Positions 51,144 through 60,849 are shown, numbered from the stretch's first letter. The stretch is DNA of 64,000 nt from Calidithermus chliarophilus DSM 9957 (GCF_000430045.1 NZ_KE387023.1:2168167-2232166); one strand, 5' to 3'. Notes: generated by a model from the sequence alone, not told the origin. Numbers and translations are program-made.

Positions 51144-53090
51144 ATGACCGAAAAATTGGAAGCCGTGCTCAAGGAAGACCGGGTGTTCGAGCCCTCCGAA
51201 TCCTTCCGCCGATCCGCCCGCCTGTCCGACCCCGCCCAGTACGAGGCGCTCTACCGCCAGAGCCTCGACGACCCCGAGGCCTTCTGGGGCCGCGTAGCCT
51301 CCGAGCTGCACTGGTTCGAGCCCTTCGTGCGGGTGCTGGAGTGGCAGGCCCCCGACGCCCGCTGGTTCGTGGGCGGCCGGACCAACCTCGCCTACAACGC
51401 CCTCGACCGCCACCTCGCCACCCGCCGCACCAAGGCCGCCATCGTCTTCGAGGGCGAGCCCGGCGACAGCCAGGTGCTCACCTACCACGACCTCCACCGC
51501 GAGGTCAGCAAGTTCGCCAACGTGCTCAAGGGGCTGGGGGTAAAGGCGGGCGACCGCGTGACCATCTACCTCCCCATGATCCCCGAGGCGGCCGTCGCCA
51601 TGCTGGCCTGCGCCCGCATCGGCGCCATCCACTCGGTGGTCTTCGGCGGCTTCAGCGCCTCGGCCCTGGCCGACCGCATCAAGGACGCCCAAGCCAGCGT
51701 GCTCATCACCGCCGACGGCGGCTGGCGCCGCGGCAGCGTGGTCACGCTCAAGAACAACGCCGACGAGGCCCTGGCCGACGCCCCCAGCATCCAGAGCGTG
51801 GTGGTGGTGCGCCGCACCGGCCAGGACATCTCCATGCAGCCGGGCCGCGACCACTGGTACCACGAGCTGATGCAAAACGCCTCCGACATCTGCCCGGCCG
51901 AGCCCGTGGACGCCGAGCACCCCCTCTTCATCCTCTACACCTCCGGCTCGACGGGCAAACCCAAGGGGGTCATGCACACCACCGGGGGCTACCAGACCTA
52001 CGTCTACCTCACCGCCCAGTACATCTTCGACCTGCAGGACCAGGACACCTACTTCTGCACCGCCGACGTGGGCTGGGTCACCGGCCACTCCTACGTGGTC
52101 TACGGCCCCCTGCTCAACGGGGCCACCACCGTGATGTACGAGGGCGCGCCCAACTGGCCCGACCCAGGCCGCATCTGGCAGATCATCGACAAGTACGGCG
52201 TGAGCATCCTCTACACCGCCCCCACCGCCATCCGCGCGTTCATGAAGGCGGGGGAGCAGTGGCCGCTGAAGTCCCGCCTCGAGAGCCTGCGGCTGCTGGG
52301 CACTGTGGGCGAACCCATCAACCCCGAGGCCTGGGTCTGGTACTACAACGTCATCGGCAAGGGGCGCTGCCCTGTCGTGGACACCTGGTGGCAGACCGAG
52401 ACCGGGGGCATCATGATCACCACGCTGCCCGGCGTACACCCCATGAAGCCCGGCCACGCCGGCAAGCCCTTCTTCGGCGTGGAGCCCGCCATCGTGGACG
52501 CCTCGGGCCAGCCCGTCTCCAACCCCGACGAGGGCGGCCACCTCATCATCCGCCGCCCCTGGCCCTCGATGCTGCGCACGGTGTGGGGCGACCCCCAGCG
52601 CTACTTCAACCAGTACTGGAGCCAATACCCCGGCAACTACTTCACCGGCGACGGCGCGAGGCGCGACGCCGACGGCTACTACCTGATCATGGGCCGCGTG
52701 GACGACGTGCTCAACGTCTCGGGCCACCGCCTGGGCACCATGGAGGTCGAGAGCGCCCTGGTCTCCCACCCCGCCGTGGCCGAGAGCGCCGTGGTGGGCA
52801 AGCCCGACCCCATCAAGGGCGAGAGCATCGTGGCCTTCGTGACCCTCAAGGCCGGCCACGCCGGCTCCGACGCCCTCAAGGGCGAACTCAAGGCCCACGT
52901 CGCCAAGGTGATCGGCGCCATCGCCCGCCCCGACGAGATCCGTTTCACCGACGCCCTCCCCAAGACCCGCTCCGGCAAGATCATGCGCCGCCTGCTGCGC
53001 CAGATCGCCGCGGGCGAGACCGACATCAAGGGGGACACGAGCACGCTCGAGGACCGCGCCGTAGTCGAGAAGCTGAAGGCAGGGGAGTAG
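51144..53090 (+). CDS. acs: Acetate--CoA ligase
   Basis: A 648-residue AMP-forming acetyl-CoA synthetase. It has the N-terminal acs block ([29 protein letters not shown]), [15 protein letters not shown], the adenylate loop [51 protein letters not shown], and [15 protein letters not shown] with the acetylatable lysine. Length and order are standard. It makes acetyl-CoA from acetate, ATP and CoA in the cytosol. GGAGG lies eight bases before the ATG. It shares its upstream region with the IclR-synthetase fusion, which probably controls it (inference). Confidence 0.96.
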   Translation: MTEKLEAVLKEDRVFEPSESFRRSARLSDPAQYEALYRQSLDDPEAFWGRVASELHWFEPFVRVLEWQAPDARWFVGGRTNLAYNALDRHLATRRTKAAIVFEGEPGDSQVLTYHDLHREVSKFANVLKGLGVKAGDRVTIYLPMIPEAAVAMLACARIGAIHSVVFGGFSASALADRIKDAQASVLITADGGWRRGSVVTLKNNADEALADAPSIQSVVVVRRTGQDISMQPGRDHWYHELMQNASDICPAEPVDAEHPLFILYTSGSTGKPKGVMHTTGGYQTYVYLTAQYIFDLQDQDTYFCTADVGWVTGHSYVVYGPLLNGATTVMYEGAPNWPDPGRIWQIIDKYGVSILYTAPTAIRAFMKAGEQWPLKSRLESLRLLGTVGEPINPEAWVWYYNVIGKGRCPVVDTWWQTETGGIMITTLPGVHPMKPGHAGKPFFGVEPAIVDASGQPVSNPDEGGHLIIRRPWPSMLRTVWGDPQRYFNQYWSQYPGNYFTGDGARRDADGYYLIMGRVDDVLNVSGHRLGTMEVESALVSHPAVAESAVVGKPDPIKGESIVAFVTLKAGHAGSDALKGELKAHVAKVIGAIARPDEIRFTDALPKTRSGKIMRRLLRQIAAGETDIKGDTSTLEDRAVVEKLKAGE

Positions 53091-53094
53091 GGAA

Positions 53095-53275
53095 GAAGAG
53101 CCGTCAGCTATCAGCCGTCAGCCGTCAGCGAAAAGCAGGGCCCGTGGCTCGTAGTGAAAGAAACCCCTCTCCGCGTTCGGGGAGGGGCTATCCCCCCAAC
53201 CCCCCTTGTTAAGGGGGGAAAAGAGAAGGCGTTTGGCATTTAGCTATCAGCTATCGACCATCGACATCTTCCCGC
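53095..53275. repeat. Heptamer mosaic with GC hairpins, between acs and the HD gene
   Basis: It contains GTCAGCC-type units (53101-53129), a CGTGGCTCGTAG segment, the hairpin arms CCCTCTCCGC/CGGGGAGGGG-like near 53166-53187, CCCCCCTT-gtt-AAGGGGGG (53200-53218), GCTATCR units (53241-53255) and ACCATCGAC near 53258. Same module order as 18661 and 21955. Confidence 0.8.
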
Positions 53276-53317
53276 GTTAATCTCTCATTTACCCACCCCC
53301 GGTAATTTTCCAAGGCA

Positions 53318-54031
53318 ATGGTCAGCAAAGGCGGGGAAGGGGCCTTCGGCCTGATTTTGGAACCGTTACCGTGCATGGGCGGTCGGGCGCCTGGCGTGGA
53401 CGGTTTGGGCCACCTGGCGGAGGGGTTGCTCTATCTTGCCGGTGCTGCCGAGCGGCTGGTGCAGCAGGATGCTCACGCCCTGCGGGTGGCCCAGCTCACC
53501 TACCGGCTGGCCGAGCGGCTGGGGCTCCCCGTGCAGCAGCGAGCCCGGCTGGCCCAGGCGGCCCGCTTTCACGACCTGGGCAAGTGGCTCATCGCGCCCG
53601 AGATCCTCGACAAGCCGGGGCCCCTCGAGCCCTGGGAGTACGCCCTCGTCAAGACCCACACCTCCTTGGGGGCGGCCGTCCTCTCCCTGCGGGCCGGCCC
53701 CGACGCCGGGCTCGCCGTCGGCATCGCCCTTACCCACCACGAACGCTGGGACGGGGCGGGCTACCCGCGCGGGATCGGGGGCGAGGAGATCCCCCTCGAG
53801 GGCCGCATCGTCGCGGTGGCCGACGTCTTCGACGCGCTGCTCACCCCGCGCCCCTACAAGCCCGCCTGGACGCCGGGGCGGGCGCTCGAGGAGGTCGGGC
53901 GGCAGGCCGGGCGGCAATTCGACCCGGAGGTGGCGGCGGCGCTGCTGTGCCTGGCCGAGGAGGGGCGGCTCCCGCTGCTCGAGGCCCCCTCCGCCCCGGC
54001 AGAAGCACTCCCCCGCGGGTCCGTGGCGTAA
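53318..54031 (+). CDS. HD-GYP domain protein
   Basis: About 237 residues, essentially a stand-alone HD-GYP domain: HALRVAQLTYRLAERL, FHDLGKWLIAPEILDKPG, LTHHERWDGAGYPRGIGG, VAVADVFDALLTPRPYKPAW. It probably hydrolyses cyclic di-GMP in the cytosol. There is no sensor domain. The C-terminus is Ala/Pro-rich. ATG 53318 has AAGG close by. ATG 53375 would remove a tail of 19 residues and is also possible. The 3' end is 48 bases from the metal transporter gene. Confidence 0.88.
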   Translation: MVSKGGEGAFGLILEPLPCMGGRAPGVDGLGHLAEGLLYLAGAAERLVQQDAHALRVAQLTYRLAERLGLPVQQRARLAQAARFHDLGKWLIAPEILDKPGPLEPWEYALVKTHTSLGAAVLSLRAGPDAGLAVGIALTHHERWDGAGYPRGIGGEEIPLEGRIVAVADVFDALLTPRPYKPAWTPGRALEEVGRQAGRQFDPEVAAALLCLAEEGRLPLLEAPSAPAEALPRGSVA

Positions 54032-54079
54032 CGGCCCTCACTTTCGCCCGCCGCTATTGATAGCGTATTATCAGGTGTT

Positions 54080-54847
54080 ATGGGCGCACTGGCGGTGCAG
54101 ACCTTCGACCTGGGCGTGCGCTTCGGCGACTTTCAGGCGCTGTACGGGGTGAGCCTGGCGATCTCCCCCGGTTCCTTCGTGGCGATCGTGGGCCCCAACG
54201 GGGCGGGGAAGAGCACCCTGCTCAAGGTGCTGCTGGGCCTCGACCCCGGCAACCTGCGCGACGGGGAGGCCCGGCTGACGGGCAGGGCCGAGGTGTTCGG
54301 CCAGGCTCCCAGGGCGCTCCCGCCGGGCTGGGTGGGCTACGTGCCCCAGGTCAAGAGCTTCGACCGCAGCTTCCCGGCGCTGGCGCTCGAGGTCGTCGTC
54401 TCGGGGCTGCGCCGGGCCTGGCCCTTCCGCATCACCCCCCACGAGCGCGAGGTGGCGACGGCGGCGCTCGAGCAGGTCGGGGCCGCCCACCTGGCCGGGC
54501 GGCGGCTGGGGCGGCTGTCGGGCGGGGAGTTGCAGCGGGTCTACCTGGCCCGCAGCCTAGTGCGCCGGCCCAGGCTCCTCATGCTCGACGAGCCGGCCAC
54601 CGGGGTGGACGCGGTGGGCGAGGCCGACCTTTACCGCCACCTCGAGGCCTACCAGCAGCAGAGTGGGGCCACCGTCCTGATGATCACCCACGACTGGGAG
54701 GCGGCCAGCCACCACGCCTCGCACGTGCTGCTGCTCAACCGCACCGTCATCGCCTACGACCTGCCCGCCGTGGCCCTGTGCCACGAGTGCCTGAGCCGGG
54801 CCTTCGGGCACGTGGGCCACGCCCACAGCGCCCCGGTGATCCGCTAG
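54080..54847 (+). CDS. Metal (Mn/Zn-type) ABC transporter ATP-binding protein
   Basis: A 255-residue ATPase. Walker A is GPNGAGKSTLL, the Q loop YVPQVKSFDRSFP is typical of the ZnuC/MntB group, the signature is LSGGELQRVYLARSL and Walker B is LLMLDEPATGVD, with THDW as the switch His. The C-terminal tail carries CHECL and HVGHAHS, Cys/His that may bind metal. TATTAT (54066-54071) lies eight bases before the ATG. It is coupled to the permease gene downstream. No binding-protein gene is adjacent. Confidence 0.9.
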   Translation: MGALAVQTFDLGVRFGDFQALYGVSLAISPGSFVAIVGPNGAGKSTLLKVLLGLDPGNLRDGEARLTGRAEVFGQAPRALPPGWVGYVPQVKSFDRSFPALALEVVVSGLRRAWPFRITPHEREVATAALEQVGAAHLAGRRLGRLSGGELQRVYLARSLVRRPRLLMLDEPATGVDAVGEADLYRHLEAYQQQSGATVLMITHDWEAASHHASHVLLLNRTVIAYDLPAVALCHECLSRAFGHVGHAHSAPVIR

Positions 54848-54855
54848 GAGGAGAC

Positions 54856-55653
54856 GTGCTCGAGGCCCTGCAACTCCCCTTCATGCAACGCGCCCTGGTG
54901 GCGGGGGTCCTGGTCGGGGCCGTCGCGAGCTACCTCGGGGTGTTCATCGTGCAGCGGCGGCTCTCCTTCCTGGGCGACGGGCTGGCCCACGCGGCCTTCG
55001 CCGGGGTGGCGCTGGGCCTGCTGCTGGGCACCCAGCCGCTCTACGTCGCCGTCCCCTTCGCCGTGGCGGTGGCGCTGGCGATCACCTGGGTGCGCGAGCG
55101 CACCAACCTGGGCGAGGACACCACCATCGGGGTGTTCTTCGCGCTGTCGGTGGCGCTGGGCGTGCTGTTCATGTCCATGCGCCAGGGCTATAGCGCCGAC
55201 GCGCTGTCGTACATCTTCGGCTCGATCCTCACCGTCACGGCGGCCGACCTGTGGGCCGTGGCGGCCCTGGCGGCGCTCCTGCTGGCCCTGCTGCCTTTGT
55301 GGAGCCGCTGGGCCTACGCCACCTTCGAGCGCGAGCTCGCCCTGGCCGACCGCCTGCCGGTACTGCGCCAGGACTACGCGCTCTCGGCGCTGGTCGCGGT
55401 GGTCACGGTGATGTCGGTGAAGGTGGTGGGCATCGTGTTGATCGCGGCCTTTTTGGTGATCCCGGCGGCGACCTCGAGGCTGCTGAGCCCCACCTTCGCC
55501 CGCATGACCCTGCTGGCGGTCGCCATCGGGGTGCTGTCCTCGCTGCTGGGCCTGTTTCTCTCCTACTCCCTCGACACCCCCAGCGGTGCTACCATCGTGC
55601 TCACCCAGACCGCGCTGTTCCTGCTGGCCCTGTCGTTGCGTGGCAGAAGTTGA
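54856..55653 (+). CDS. Metal ABC transporter permease (ABC-3 family)
   Basis: A 265-residue membrane protein with about eight helices, from GTG 54856 after AGGAGGAG. It has the ABC-3 family opening FMQRALVAGVLVGAVASYLGVFIVQRRLSFLGDGLAHAAF and the VVGIVLIAAFLVIPAATSRL segment seen in ZnuB/MntC/TroC-type permeases. With the ATPase it should import manganese, zinc or iron. Which one is not visible. Confidence 0.92.
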   Translation: MLEALQLPFMQRALVAGVLVGAVASYLGVFIVQRRLSFLGDGLAHAAFAGVALGLLLGTQPLYVAVPFAVAVALAITWVRERTNLGEDTTIGVFFALSVALGVLFMSMRQGYSADALSYIFGSILTVTAADLWAVAALAALLLALLPLWSRWAYATFERELALADRLPVLRQDYALSALVAVVTVMSVKVVGIVLIAAFLVIPAATSRLLSPTFARMTLLAVAIGVLSSLLGLFLSYSLDTPSGATIVLTQTALFLLALSLRGRS

Positions 55654-55726
55654 GCCTGGCCCTCGGAGGGCTTCAAAGGTAAATCTCCCCATTGTCGGGT
55701 CGGATATACGGGATTAGACTCAGGCC

Positions 55727-56200
55727 ATGTGGGTTTCCACCAAAGCACAGTACGGCCTGCGGGCCCTCGTCGAGATTGGGCTGCGGGCCCCTGCCGCGGT
55801 GCCGCTGAAGGACGTGGCCGAGGCCCAGGGGATCAGCCAGCACTACCTCGAGCAGATCGCCGCCCAGCTCCGCCGCAGCAACTTCATCCGCAGCGTGCGC
55901 GGGGCCAAGGGGGGCTACCGGCTCTCGCGCCCCATGGACAAGATCACCGCGCTGGAGGTGGTGGAGGCGCTGGAGGGCAGCCTGGCCCCCGTGACCTGCC
56001 TCGACGACCCCGAGTCCTGCTGGCAGACCGGGGCCTGCTCGACCGAGAGCCTGTGGAAGAAGGTGGACTTCGCCATGCGCGGCGTGCTGGGCAACACCAC
56101 CCTCAAGGACCTGGTGGAAGAACGCAAGCTCATCGAGGCCCGCAAGCTCGTGCAGCTCGAGCCCGCCGCCTACATCCCCCCGCAGAACCCCGTGGTCTGA
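55727..56200 (+). CDS. Rrf2/IscR-type transcriptional regulator
   Basis: 157 residues. The winged helix is STKAQYGLRALVEIGLRA, LKDVAEAQGISQHYLEQIAAQLRRSNFIRSVRGAKGGYRL. A three-Cys cluster C-x6-C-x5-C (TCLDDPESCWQTGAC) corresponds to the IscR iron-sulfur ligands, so it probably senses cluster status. TAGACT (55715-55720) lies six bases before the ATG. The stop overlaps the cysteine desulfurase ATG by one base (TGATG), tying the regulator to cluster synthesis. Confidence 0.92.
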   Translation: MWVSTKAQYGLRALVEIGLRAPAAVPLKDVAEAQGISQHYLEQIAAQLRRSNFIRSVRGAKGGYRLSRPMDKITALEVVEALEGSLAPVTCLDDPESCWQTGACSTESLWKKVDFAMRGVLGNTTLKDLVEERKLIEARKLVQLEPAAYIPPQNPVV

Positions 56201-57327
56201 TGATCTACCTCGACTACGCCGCCACCACCCCCCTGGACGGCGAGGTGAAGGCCGCGATGGAGCGGGCCTTCGCCGCCTGGGGCAACCCCAGCTCGGTCCA
56301 CGCCTACGGGCGCGCGGCCAAGGCCCTGCTCGAGGAGTCCCACGAGCGCGTGGCCCGCGCCCTCGGCGCCCGCCCCCGCGAGATCGTCTTCACCTCCGGC
56401 GGCACCGAAGCCGACGCCCTGGCGGTCTACGGCGTCGCCCTGGCGAGGGGCCGGGGCCACCTCGTCACCAGCCAGATCGAGCACTCCGCCGTGCTCACCG
56501 CGATGAAGGGCCTCGAGCGCCTGGGCTACGAGGTCAGCTACCTCACCCCCGAGCCCCGCACCGGCATGGTCTACCCTGAACAGGTGGCCGAGGCCCTGCG
56601 CCCCGACACCCTGCTGGTGAGCCTGATGGCCGTCAACAACGAGCTCGGCACCGTCTACCCGCTCCGCGAGGTCGCGGAGGTCTGCAAGGCCCGGGGCGTG
56701 CTCTTCCACACCGACGCGGTGCAGGCCGCGGGAACCTTGCCGCTCGAGGTGAAAGAACTCGGCGCCGACCTGCTCTCGCTGGCCGCGCACAAGTTCTACG
56801 GCCCCAAGGGCGCGGGGGCGCTGTACGTGCGCAAGGGCCTCGAGCTGTTCCCCGTCGCGCCCGGCAAGCAGGAACAGGGCTTGCGCGGCGGCACCGAGAA
56901 CCTGCCCGCCGTCTACGGCCTGGGGCTGGCGCTCGAGCGCGCCGTGGCCCTGCTGCCGCAGGAAACCCCCCGGCTGCTCGCCCTGCGGGAGCGGCTCGAG
57001 GCGGCCCTGCTTGCCCTCCCCGGCGTCGAGCTCAACGGCCACCCCACCGCCCGCAGCCCCAAGCACGTCAACGTCACCGCCCTGGGCGCCGACGGGGAAG
57101 GGCTGCTGCTCAACCTCGACCTGATGGGCGTGGCCGCCTCCTCGGGCTCGGCCTGCGCCTCGGGGAGCCTCGAGCCCTCCCACGTCCTCACCGCCATCGG
57201 GCGCAGCAAGGCCGAGGCCAAGGCTTCGGTGCGCTTCAGCCTGGGCCGCCACACCACCGAAGCCGAGGTAGACGAGGCCGCCCGGGTCTTCGCGCAGGCG
57301 GTGGAGCGCTCGAGGGTCGCGGTTTAG
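56200..57327 (+). CDS. Cysteine desulfurase (NifS/IscS family)
   Basis: A 375-residue PLP enzyme releasing sulfur from cysteine for iron-sulfur clusters and thiolated cofactors. It begins IYLDYAATTPLDGEV and has FTSGGTEADALAVYG, ALMAVNNELGTVYP-like LMAVNNELGTVYP and HTDAVQAAGTLPL. The PLP lysine is in SLAAHKFYGPKG, and the catalytic cysteine loop is SSGSACASGSLEPS. It is translationally coupled to the Rrf2 regulator. A scaffold gene (iscU/sufU) is not in the window. Confidence 0.94.
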   Translation: MIYLDYAATTPLDGEVKAAMERAFAAWGNPSSVHAYGRAAKALLEESHERVARALGARPREIVFTSGGTEADALAVYGVALARGRGHLVTSQIEHSAVLTAMKGLERLGYEVSYLTPEPRTGMVYPEQVAEALRPDTLLVSLMAVNNELGTVYPLREVAEVCKARGVLFHTDAVQAAGTLPLEVKELGADLLSLAAHKFYGPKGAGALYVRKGLELFPVAPGKQEQGLRGGTENLPAVYGLGLALERAVALLPQETPRLLALRERLEAALLALPGVELNGHPTARSPKHVNVTALGADGEGLLLNLDLMGVAASSGSACASGSLEPSHVLTAIGRSKAEAKASVRFSLGRHTTEAEVDEAARVFAQAVERSRVAV

Positions 57328-57334
57328 GGCGGCT

Positions 57335-57443
57335 TGGGCGACGCTGAACGCCGATAGCTGATAGCCGAACGCGCCGGGTCGTACGTCGTACGTCCTACGC
57401 CGTACGCAAAATGCGAAACGCAAAACGCCTCGGCCCGTGGCCC
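57335..57443. repeat. Heptamer mosaic downstream of the cysteine desulfurase gene
   Basis: It contains GATAGCY units (57354-57368), GTACGTC units (57380-57400), then AAATGCG/AAACGCA/AAACGCC units (57408-57430) and CTCGGCC. It stops exactly where the 103-bp element begins. The same type of sequence resumes at 60399 beyond the second element, so the two halves were probably one spacer. Confidence 0.75.
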
Positions 57444-57546
57444 TAGAGCGGTTTGCCTATTGATTGACCGGTTGGAGGTTGCAAACCGCTTCCCCCCGGG
57501 GGTCCTCCGCCACGACGATACGCCATGAATGACGACCACCGCTCTA
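57444..57546 (+). mobile_element. 103-bp MITE-like element, copy 1
   Basis: Terminal inverted repeat TAGAGCGGT...ACCGCTCTA. An internal dyad has AGCGGTTTGC (57447-57456) and GCAAACCGCT (57481-57490). About 97 of 103 bases match the reverse complement of 60296-60398. The TA at both ends could be a target duplication as in IS630/Tc1-type elements. There is no transposase in the window. Together with heptamer repeats it fills the 305-base gap before the lipoprotein gene. Confidence 0.8.
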
Positions 57547-57632
57547 ACGTAACGGTGCGGTGGCTAAATAACCCGCAAGAGGAATTTTTTCTTGATAACA
57601 TCGGGAACGTGAAAGCGCCCACTTTTCTCTTA

Positions 57633-60206
57633 ATGAGATCTTTGGGGAGTTTGCTCCTGCTGCTCCTCGGCCTTTTCACCCTCGCAGCTTGCGGCGGACA
57701 GTCCGGGGGTGGAGTCCCCGGCGGCGTGCTGCGCGTACGCATCACGGGTCTGCCTGCCGGGACGGCGGCAGTGGTCAAGGTGATCGGGACAGACCAGTCC
57801 GAGCGCACCGTCACCAGCGACACCGACCTCAAAGTTCCGGCAGGCGACTACGTCGTCAGGGGACTCGCGGTGGGCAGCGGCGAGAAGGATGCCCCCGCCT
57901 ATAGCCCCGCGGTCACCACCCAGAGTGTGACGGTGGGTTCCGGAGCGGGGGCTTCGGTCAAGGTGGAGTATCAGCCCGTCGTGACCAAAATATCGCCCGA
58001 GACCAGGGTGGCGGACGACGCGGCCTCGGCTACCCTCACCTCGCTGGTCCAGGGCAGCGACGGGCGCACCACGCTCACCTTTTCGGGCGGCAACCCGCAG
58101 ATCACGGCCCTCAAGGCCGGGGAAATTCTCGTGCTCGGCCCGTCGGCGGCGGCCCCGGAGGGGCACTTCGGGCGGGTCGTCTCGAATGACGGCACCACCG
58201 TCGTGACCGAGCCCGCCGCCATGCAGGAGGTGATCCAGCAGGGGGCATTCATCCTTAACCGGACGCTCGTGGTTGACGGCGAGGGCGTGGTGCTCCCCCA
58301 GGGCGTGCGGCCCAGCGAGGTCGGCACCTGCTTGGACGTGAACCGCACCCTGGACGCAGCCGCGGGCACCGGCGGCGTGGCGGCGGGTCTCAAGGTGACG
58401 GTCTCCGGAACCCTCTGCTTGAGCATTAATGTGTCTTTTAACATGACCTACCACCCGATCAAACTGGTGAACGGTAAGTTAGTGCAGCCGCCGCCGGATG
58501 TTTACCTCGACTCTAAGGTCTCCACCAGCAGCCCCGATGGCCGCAAAACCAATCTCAAGGTCTCGGCCTCGGCCTTGGTCGCCACGCCCGCCGGGGAGGC
58601 TCCCTTCGAGTTCCCCGAGATCGCGGTCCCTGTCCTGGAGTACTGGTTCAAGCCGATAGTCGTATGGACGGGAGGGGTACCATGGGAGGTGACTCCGGTC
58701 ATCTCGGTGGACGTCGGTGCGGGCGGCACCGTGACCGCCGGGGTGAAGTTCGGCATGAGCACCGAGGGCAGTGCCGGGGGCGGCTTCTCCTACGACTCGA
58801 ATAGCAACAGCACCAGAACGTGGTCGTCCAGAGAGTTGTCCTTCACCCCCGAGTGGCCGGTATTCAACTCCACTCTGAACCTCAAGGCTTTTATGGAACC
58901 CTCGATCGGGTTCCTCATTTATGGAGCCGCCGGGCCCTTCCTGGGCCTCCAGCCCTACATCCGCTTCAAGACCGACTTCGGCCCGCCCATATCCTGGCAG
59001 CTCTACGGCGGGATCGGGCTCACGACGGGCCTGACCACGGCCTTCAAGGGCGTTCCCCCACTGTCGTTCACCCTCTACAACTACGAGGCGCAAATCCTCA
59101 GCAGCAGCCAAACCCCCGATCCGGGCCAGACCACCGGCAACGCCTCCGGCTTCGACGCGGGCGGGGGCCTGGTGGTGGGGCCGGATGACACCGTTTACGT
59201 CGGCTCGGGGAACTCGGTGCGGGCCTACCCCTACGCCCTCGCGCCCAAGTGGACCTACAACACCAGCAGCAATGTGCTGGGGGTCAGCCGGGGGGATGAC
59301 GGAACCATCTACGCCTGGGATTTCGGCGGTTCACTCTACGCCATCAACCCCGACGGCACGCAGAAGTGGAAGACCGACCCGCTGGGCAACCTCGAGATTC
59401 GCCGGGTGGCGCTTACCGCGAACGGCCTGGTGGTTACAGCGGGCGGCAACACCGTACGTACCTTCTCGGCGGCGAACGGCGCGCCGGGTTGGAGCGACGA
59501 CGTGGGCGAGAGTGTTTATAGCGTCGTGGTGGATAAGAGCGGCAACATCTGGTCGAATGGCAGCTCCTCGGTGCGCAAGCACGCCCCGACCGGCGGGGTG
59601 CTGGCGACGGTGGCTGCCCCGAGTTCTCCCGGCGGGATGGCGATGGCCCCGGACGGCACGATCTATGTGCGGACCATCAGCAATGGGGTCATCCAGGTGT
59701 CTGCGGTGTCGCCCAATGCCACGCTCAAGTGGTCTAAATCGCTGAGCAATACCAATAACGAGCGTGCCGAGGCAGACTCGCTGAGCGAACCTGCCGTGGG
59801 CCCCGACGGGACCATATACATCTGCGGGACCCCGACCGATCCCATGTACACCGGCAGCCTGTTCGCGGTGAGCCCGACCGCCCCCACCGCTTCCTTAGAG
59901 GTTCCCAAGTGGATATACACCCACTTCGAGCGATGCAAGGCCACGCCCGCCGTGGGTGACAACGGGTACGTATACATCGTGACCGACAAATCCCTACGGG
60001 CGATCAATGCCAGCAACGGAGCCTTGGCCTGGCGCGTCGCAGCAGGCAATAACGCTACCGAGTCCTCGCCTGCTTTCTTGACGAACAAATCCGTCGTCGC
60101 GGGGACCAGCAGCGGGCTGATCAGCGTGCACGCCGGCGGTCAACTCGCCACCGGCACCTGGGCCCGCGAAGGCGGGGATGCCAACAGCTCTCGGCGCATG
60201 AAATAA
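57633..60206 (+). CDS. Lipoprotein with a PQQ-like beta-propeller C-terminus
   Basis: About 857 residues from ATG 57633, which gives a lipoprotein signal RSLGSLLLLLLGLFTLAAC with lipobox LAAC. The longer frame from 57525 begins inside the 103-bp element and is not favoured. The N-terminal half has beta domains of no known family. The C-terminal 350 residues are repeats of PDGTIY / PDDTVYVGS and AxNPDGTQKW-like KW turns, as in PQQ-type (YVTN/BamB-like) propellers. It is surface-exposed or periplasmic with unknown role. GC is lower than in neighbours and the gene is flanked by inverted MITE-like elements, so acquisition as a unit is likely. Confidence 0.85.
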   Translation: MRSLGSLLLLLLGLFTLAACGGQSGGGVPGGVLRVRITGLPAGTAAVVKVIGTDQSERTVTSDTDLKVPAGDYVVRGLAVGSGEKDAPAYSPAVTTQSVTVGSGAGASVKVEYQPVVTKISPETRVADDAASATLTSLVQGSDGRTTLTFSGGNPQITALKAGEILVLGPSAAAPEGHFGRVVSNDGTTVVTEPAAMQEVIQQGAFILNRTLVVDGEGVVLPQGVRPSEVGTCLDVNRTLDAAAGTGGVAAGLKVTVSGTLCLSINVSFNMTYHPIKLVNGKLVQPPPDVYLDSKVSTSSPDGRKTNLKVSASALVATPAGEAPFEFPEIAVPVLEYWFKPIVVWTGGVPWEVTPVISVDVGAGGTVTAGVKFGMSTEGSAGGGFSYDSNSNSTRTWSSRELSFTPEWPVFNSTLNLKAFMEPSIGFLIYGAAGPFLGLQPYIRFKTDFGPPISWQLYGGIGLTTGLTTAFKGVPPLSFTLYNYEAQILSSSQTPDPGQTTGNASGFDAGGGLVVGPDDTVYVGSGNSVRAYPYALAPKWTYNTSSNVLGVSRGDDGTIYAWDFGGSLYAINPDGTQKWKTDPLGNLEIRRVALTANGLVVTAGGNTVRTFSAANGAPGWSDDVGESVYSVVVDKSGNIWSNGSSSVRKHAPTGGVLATVAAPSSPGGMAMAPDGTIYVRTISNGVIQVSAVSPNATLKWSKSLSNTNNERAEADSLSEPAVGPDGTIYICGTPTDPMYTGSLFAVSPTAPTASLEVPKWIYTHFERCKATPAVGDNGYVYIVTDKSLRAINASNGALAWRVAAGNNATESSPAFLTNKSVVAGTSSGLISVHAGGQLATGTWAREGGDANSSRRMK

Positions 60207-60295
60207 GTTGGGGTCGCGCTTTGGCCTCGAGCCCCTCCCCGGTCGCCTCTTCACAATTTCCTCCTGCCTGCCCCCCGCCCGGGGCAGGCAGGCTT

Positions 60296-60398
60296 TAGAG
60301 CGGTGGTCGTCATTCATGGCGTATCGTCGTGGCGGAGGACCCCCGGGGAGAAGCACTTTGCAACCTCAAGCCGGTCAATCAATAGGCAAACCGCTCCA
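60296..60398 (-). mobile_element. 103-bp MITE-like element, copy 2 (inverted)
   Basis: The reverse complement of copy 1 with about six mismatches. One end keeps TAGAGCGGT (60296-60304) and the other has changed to ACCGCTCCA. The 292-base gap before the next gene also holds a GC-rich dyad (CCTGCC/GGCAGG) at about 60262-60292, the likely terminator of the lipoprotein gene, and short heptamer-type sequence (60399-60470). Confidence 0.8.
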
Positions 60399-60498
60399 GA
60401 CCCTCGGCCCTCGACGCCGGCAGGGAAAGTTGGTAAGAGGTCAACCACGAGCCACCTACCGCTGACCGGCGCCGCCCTTTCCCGGTATCGTGGAAACC

Positions 60499-60822
60499 GT
60501 GACCAAACGCCGCTACGAAGTCCTCCTCCCCGCCCGGCTCAACGACGGGCGCTCGGTGCTCTTGCAGGAAACGAGCAACCTCCAGCAGTCGCTCCAGGAG
60601 GTCATCGAGCGCTTCGGGGCCATGAGCTACAACCCCAACACCGTGCTCGGCGTCTATCACAAGGGCCGCGAGACCTTCGAGGACGACCTGTACCAGCTTG
60701 TCGTGGACGTGGACGACACGCCCGAGAACCGGCAGTTCTTCCTCGAGTTCAAGCAGAAGCTTAAAGAGCGCTTCCAGCAGCTCGAGATCTACGTCGTGAC
60801 CTATCCGGTGGAGGTGCTATAA
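60499..60822 (+). CDS. Small conserved hypothetical protein
   Basis: About 107 residues, soluble: TKRRYEVLLPARLNDGRSV, QQSLQEVIERFGAMSYNPN, VYHKGRETFEDDLYQLVVDVDD, FKERF-like KERFQQLEIYVVTYPVEVL. It may be an alpha/beta sandwich; no family recognised. GTG 60499 is chosen because TATCGT (60486-60491) lies seven bases upstream. GTG 60490 adds three residues. Confidence 0.75.
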   Translation: MTKRRYEVLLPARLNDGRSVLLQETSNLQQSLQEVIERFGAMSYNPNTVLGVYHKGRETFEDDLYQLVVDVDDTPENRQFFLEFKQKLKERFQQLEIYVVTYPVEVL

Positions 60823-60826
60823 GAAA

Positions 60827-60849
60827 GGCCCCCTCGAGGCGAGGGGGCC
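60827..60849. terminator. Bidirectional terminator between convergent genes
   Basis: 9-bp arms at 60827-60835 and 60841-60849 (GGCCCCCTC and complement). Read leftward it is followed by TTTCTTAT, so it mainly ends the CoA ligase transcript. Confidence 0.75.

Noticed and set aside
57525-57632. Start of the propeller lipoprotein at 57525
   Set aside because: The first codons fall in the 103-bp element, and the added segment has no signal. ATG 57633 gives a clean lipoprotein signal.
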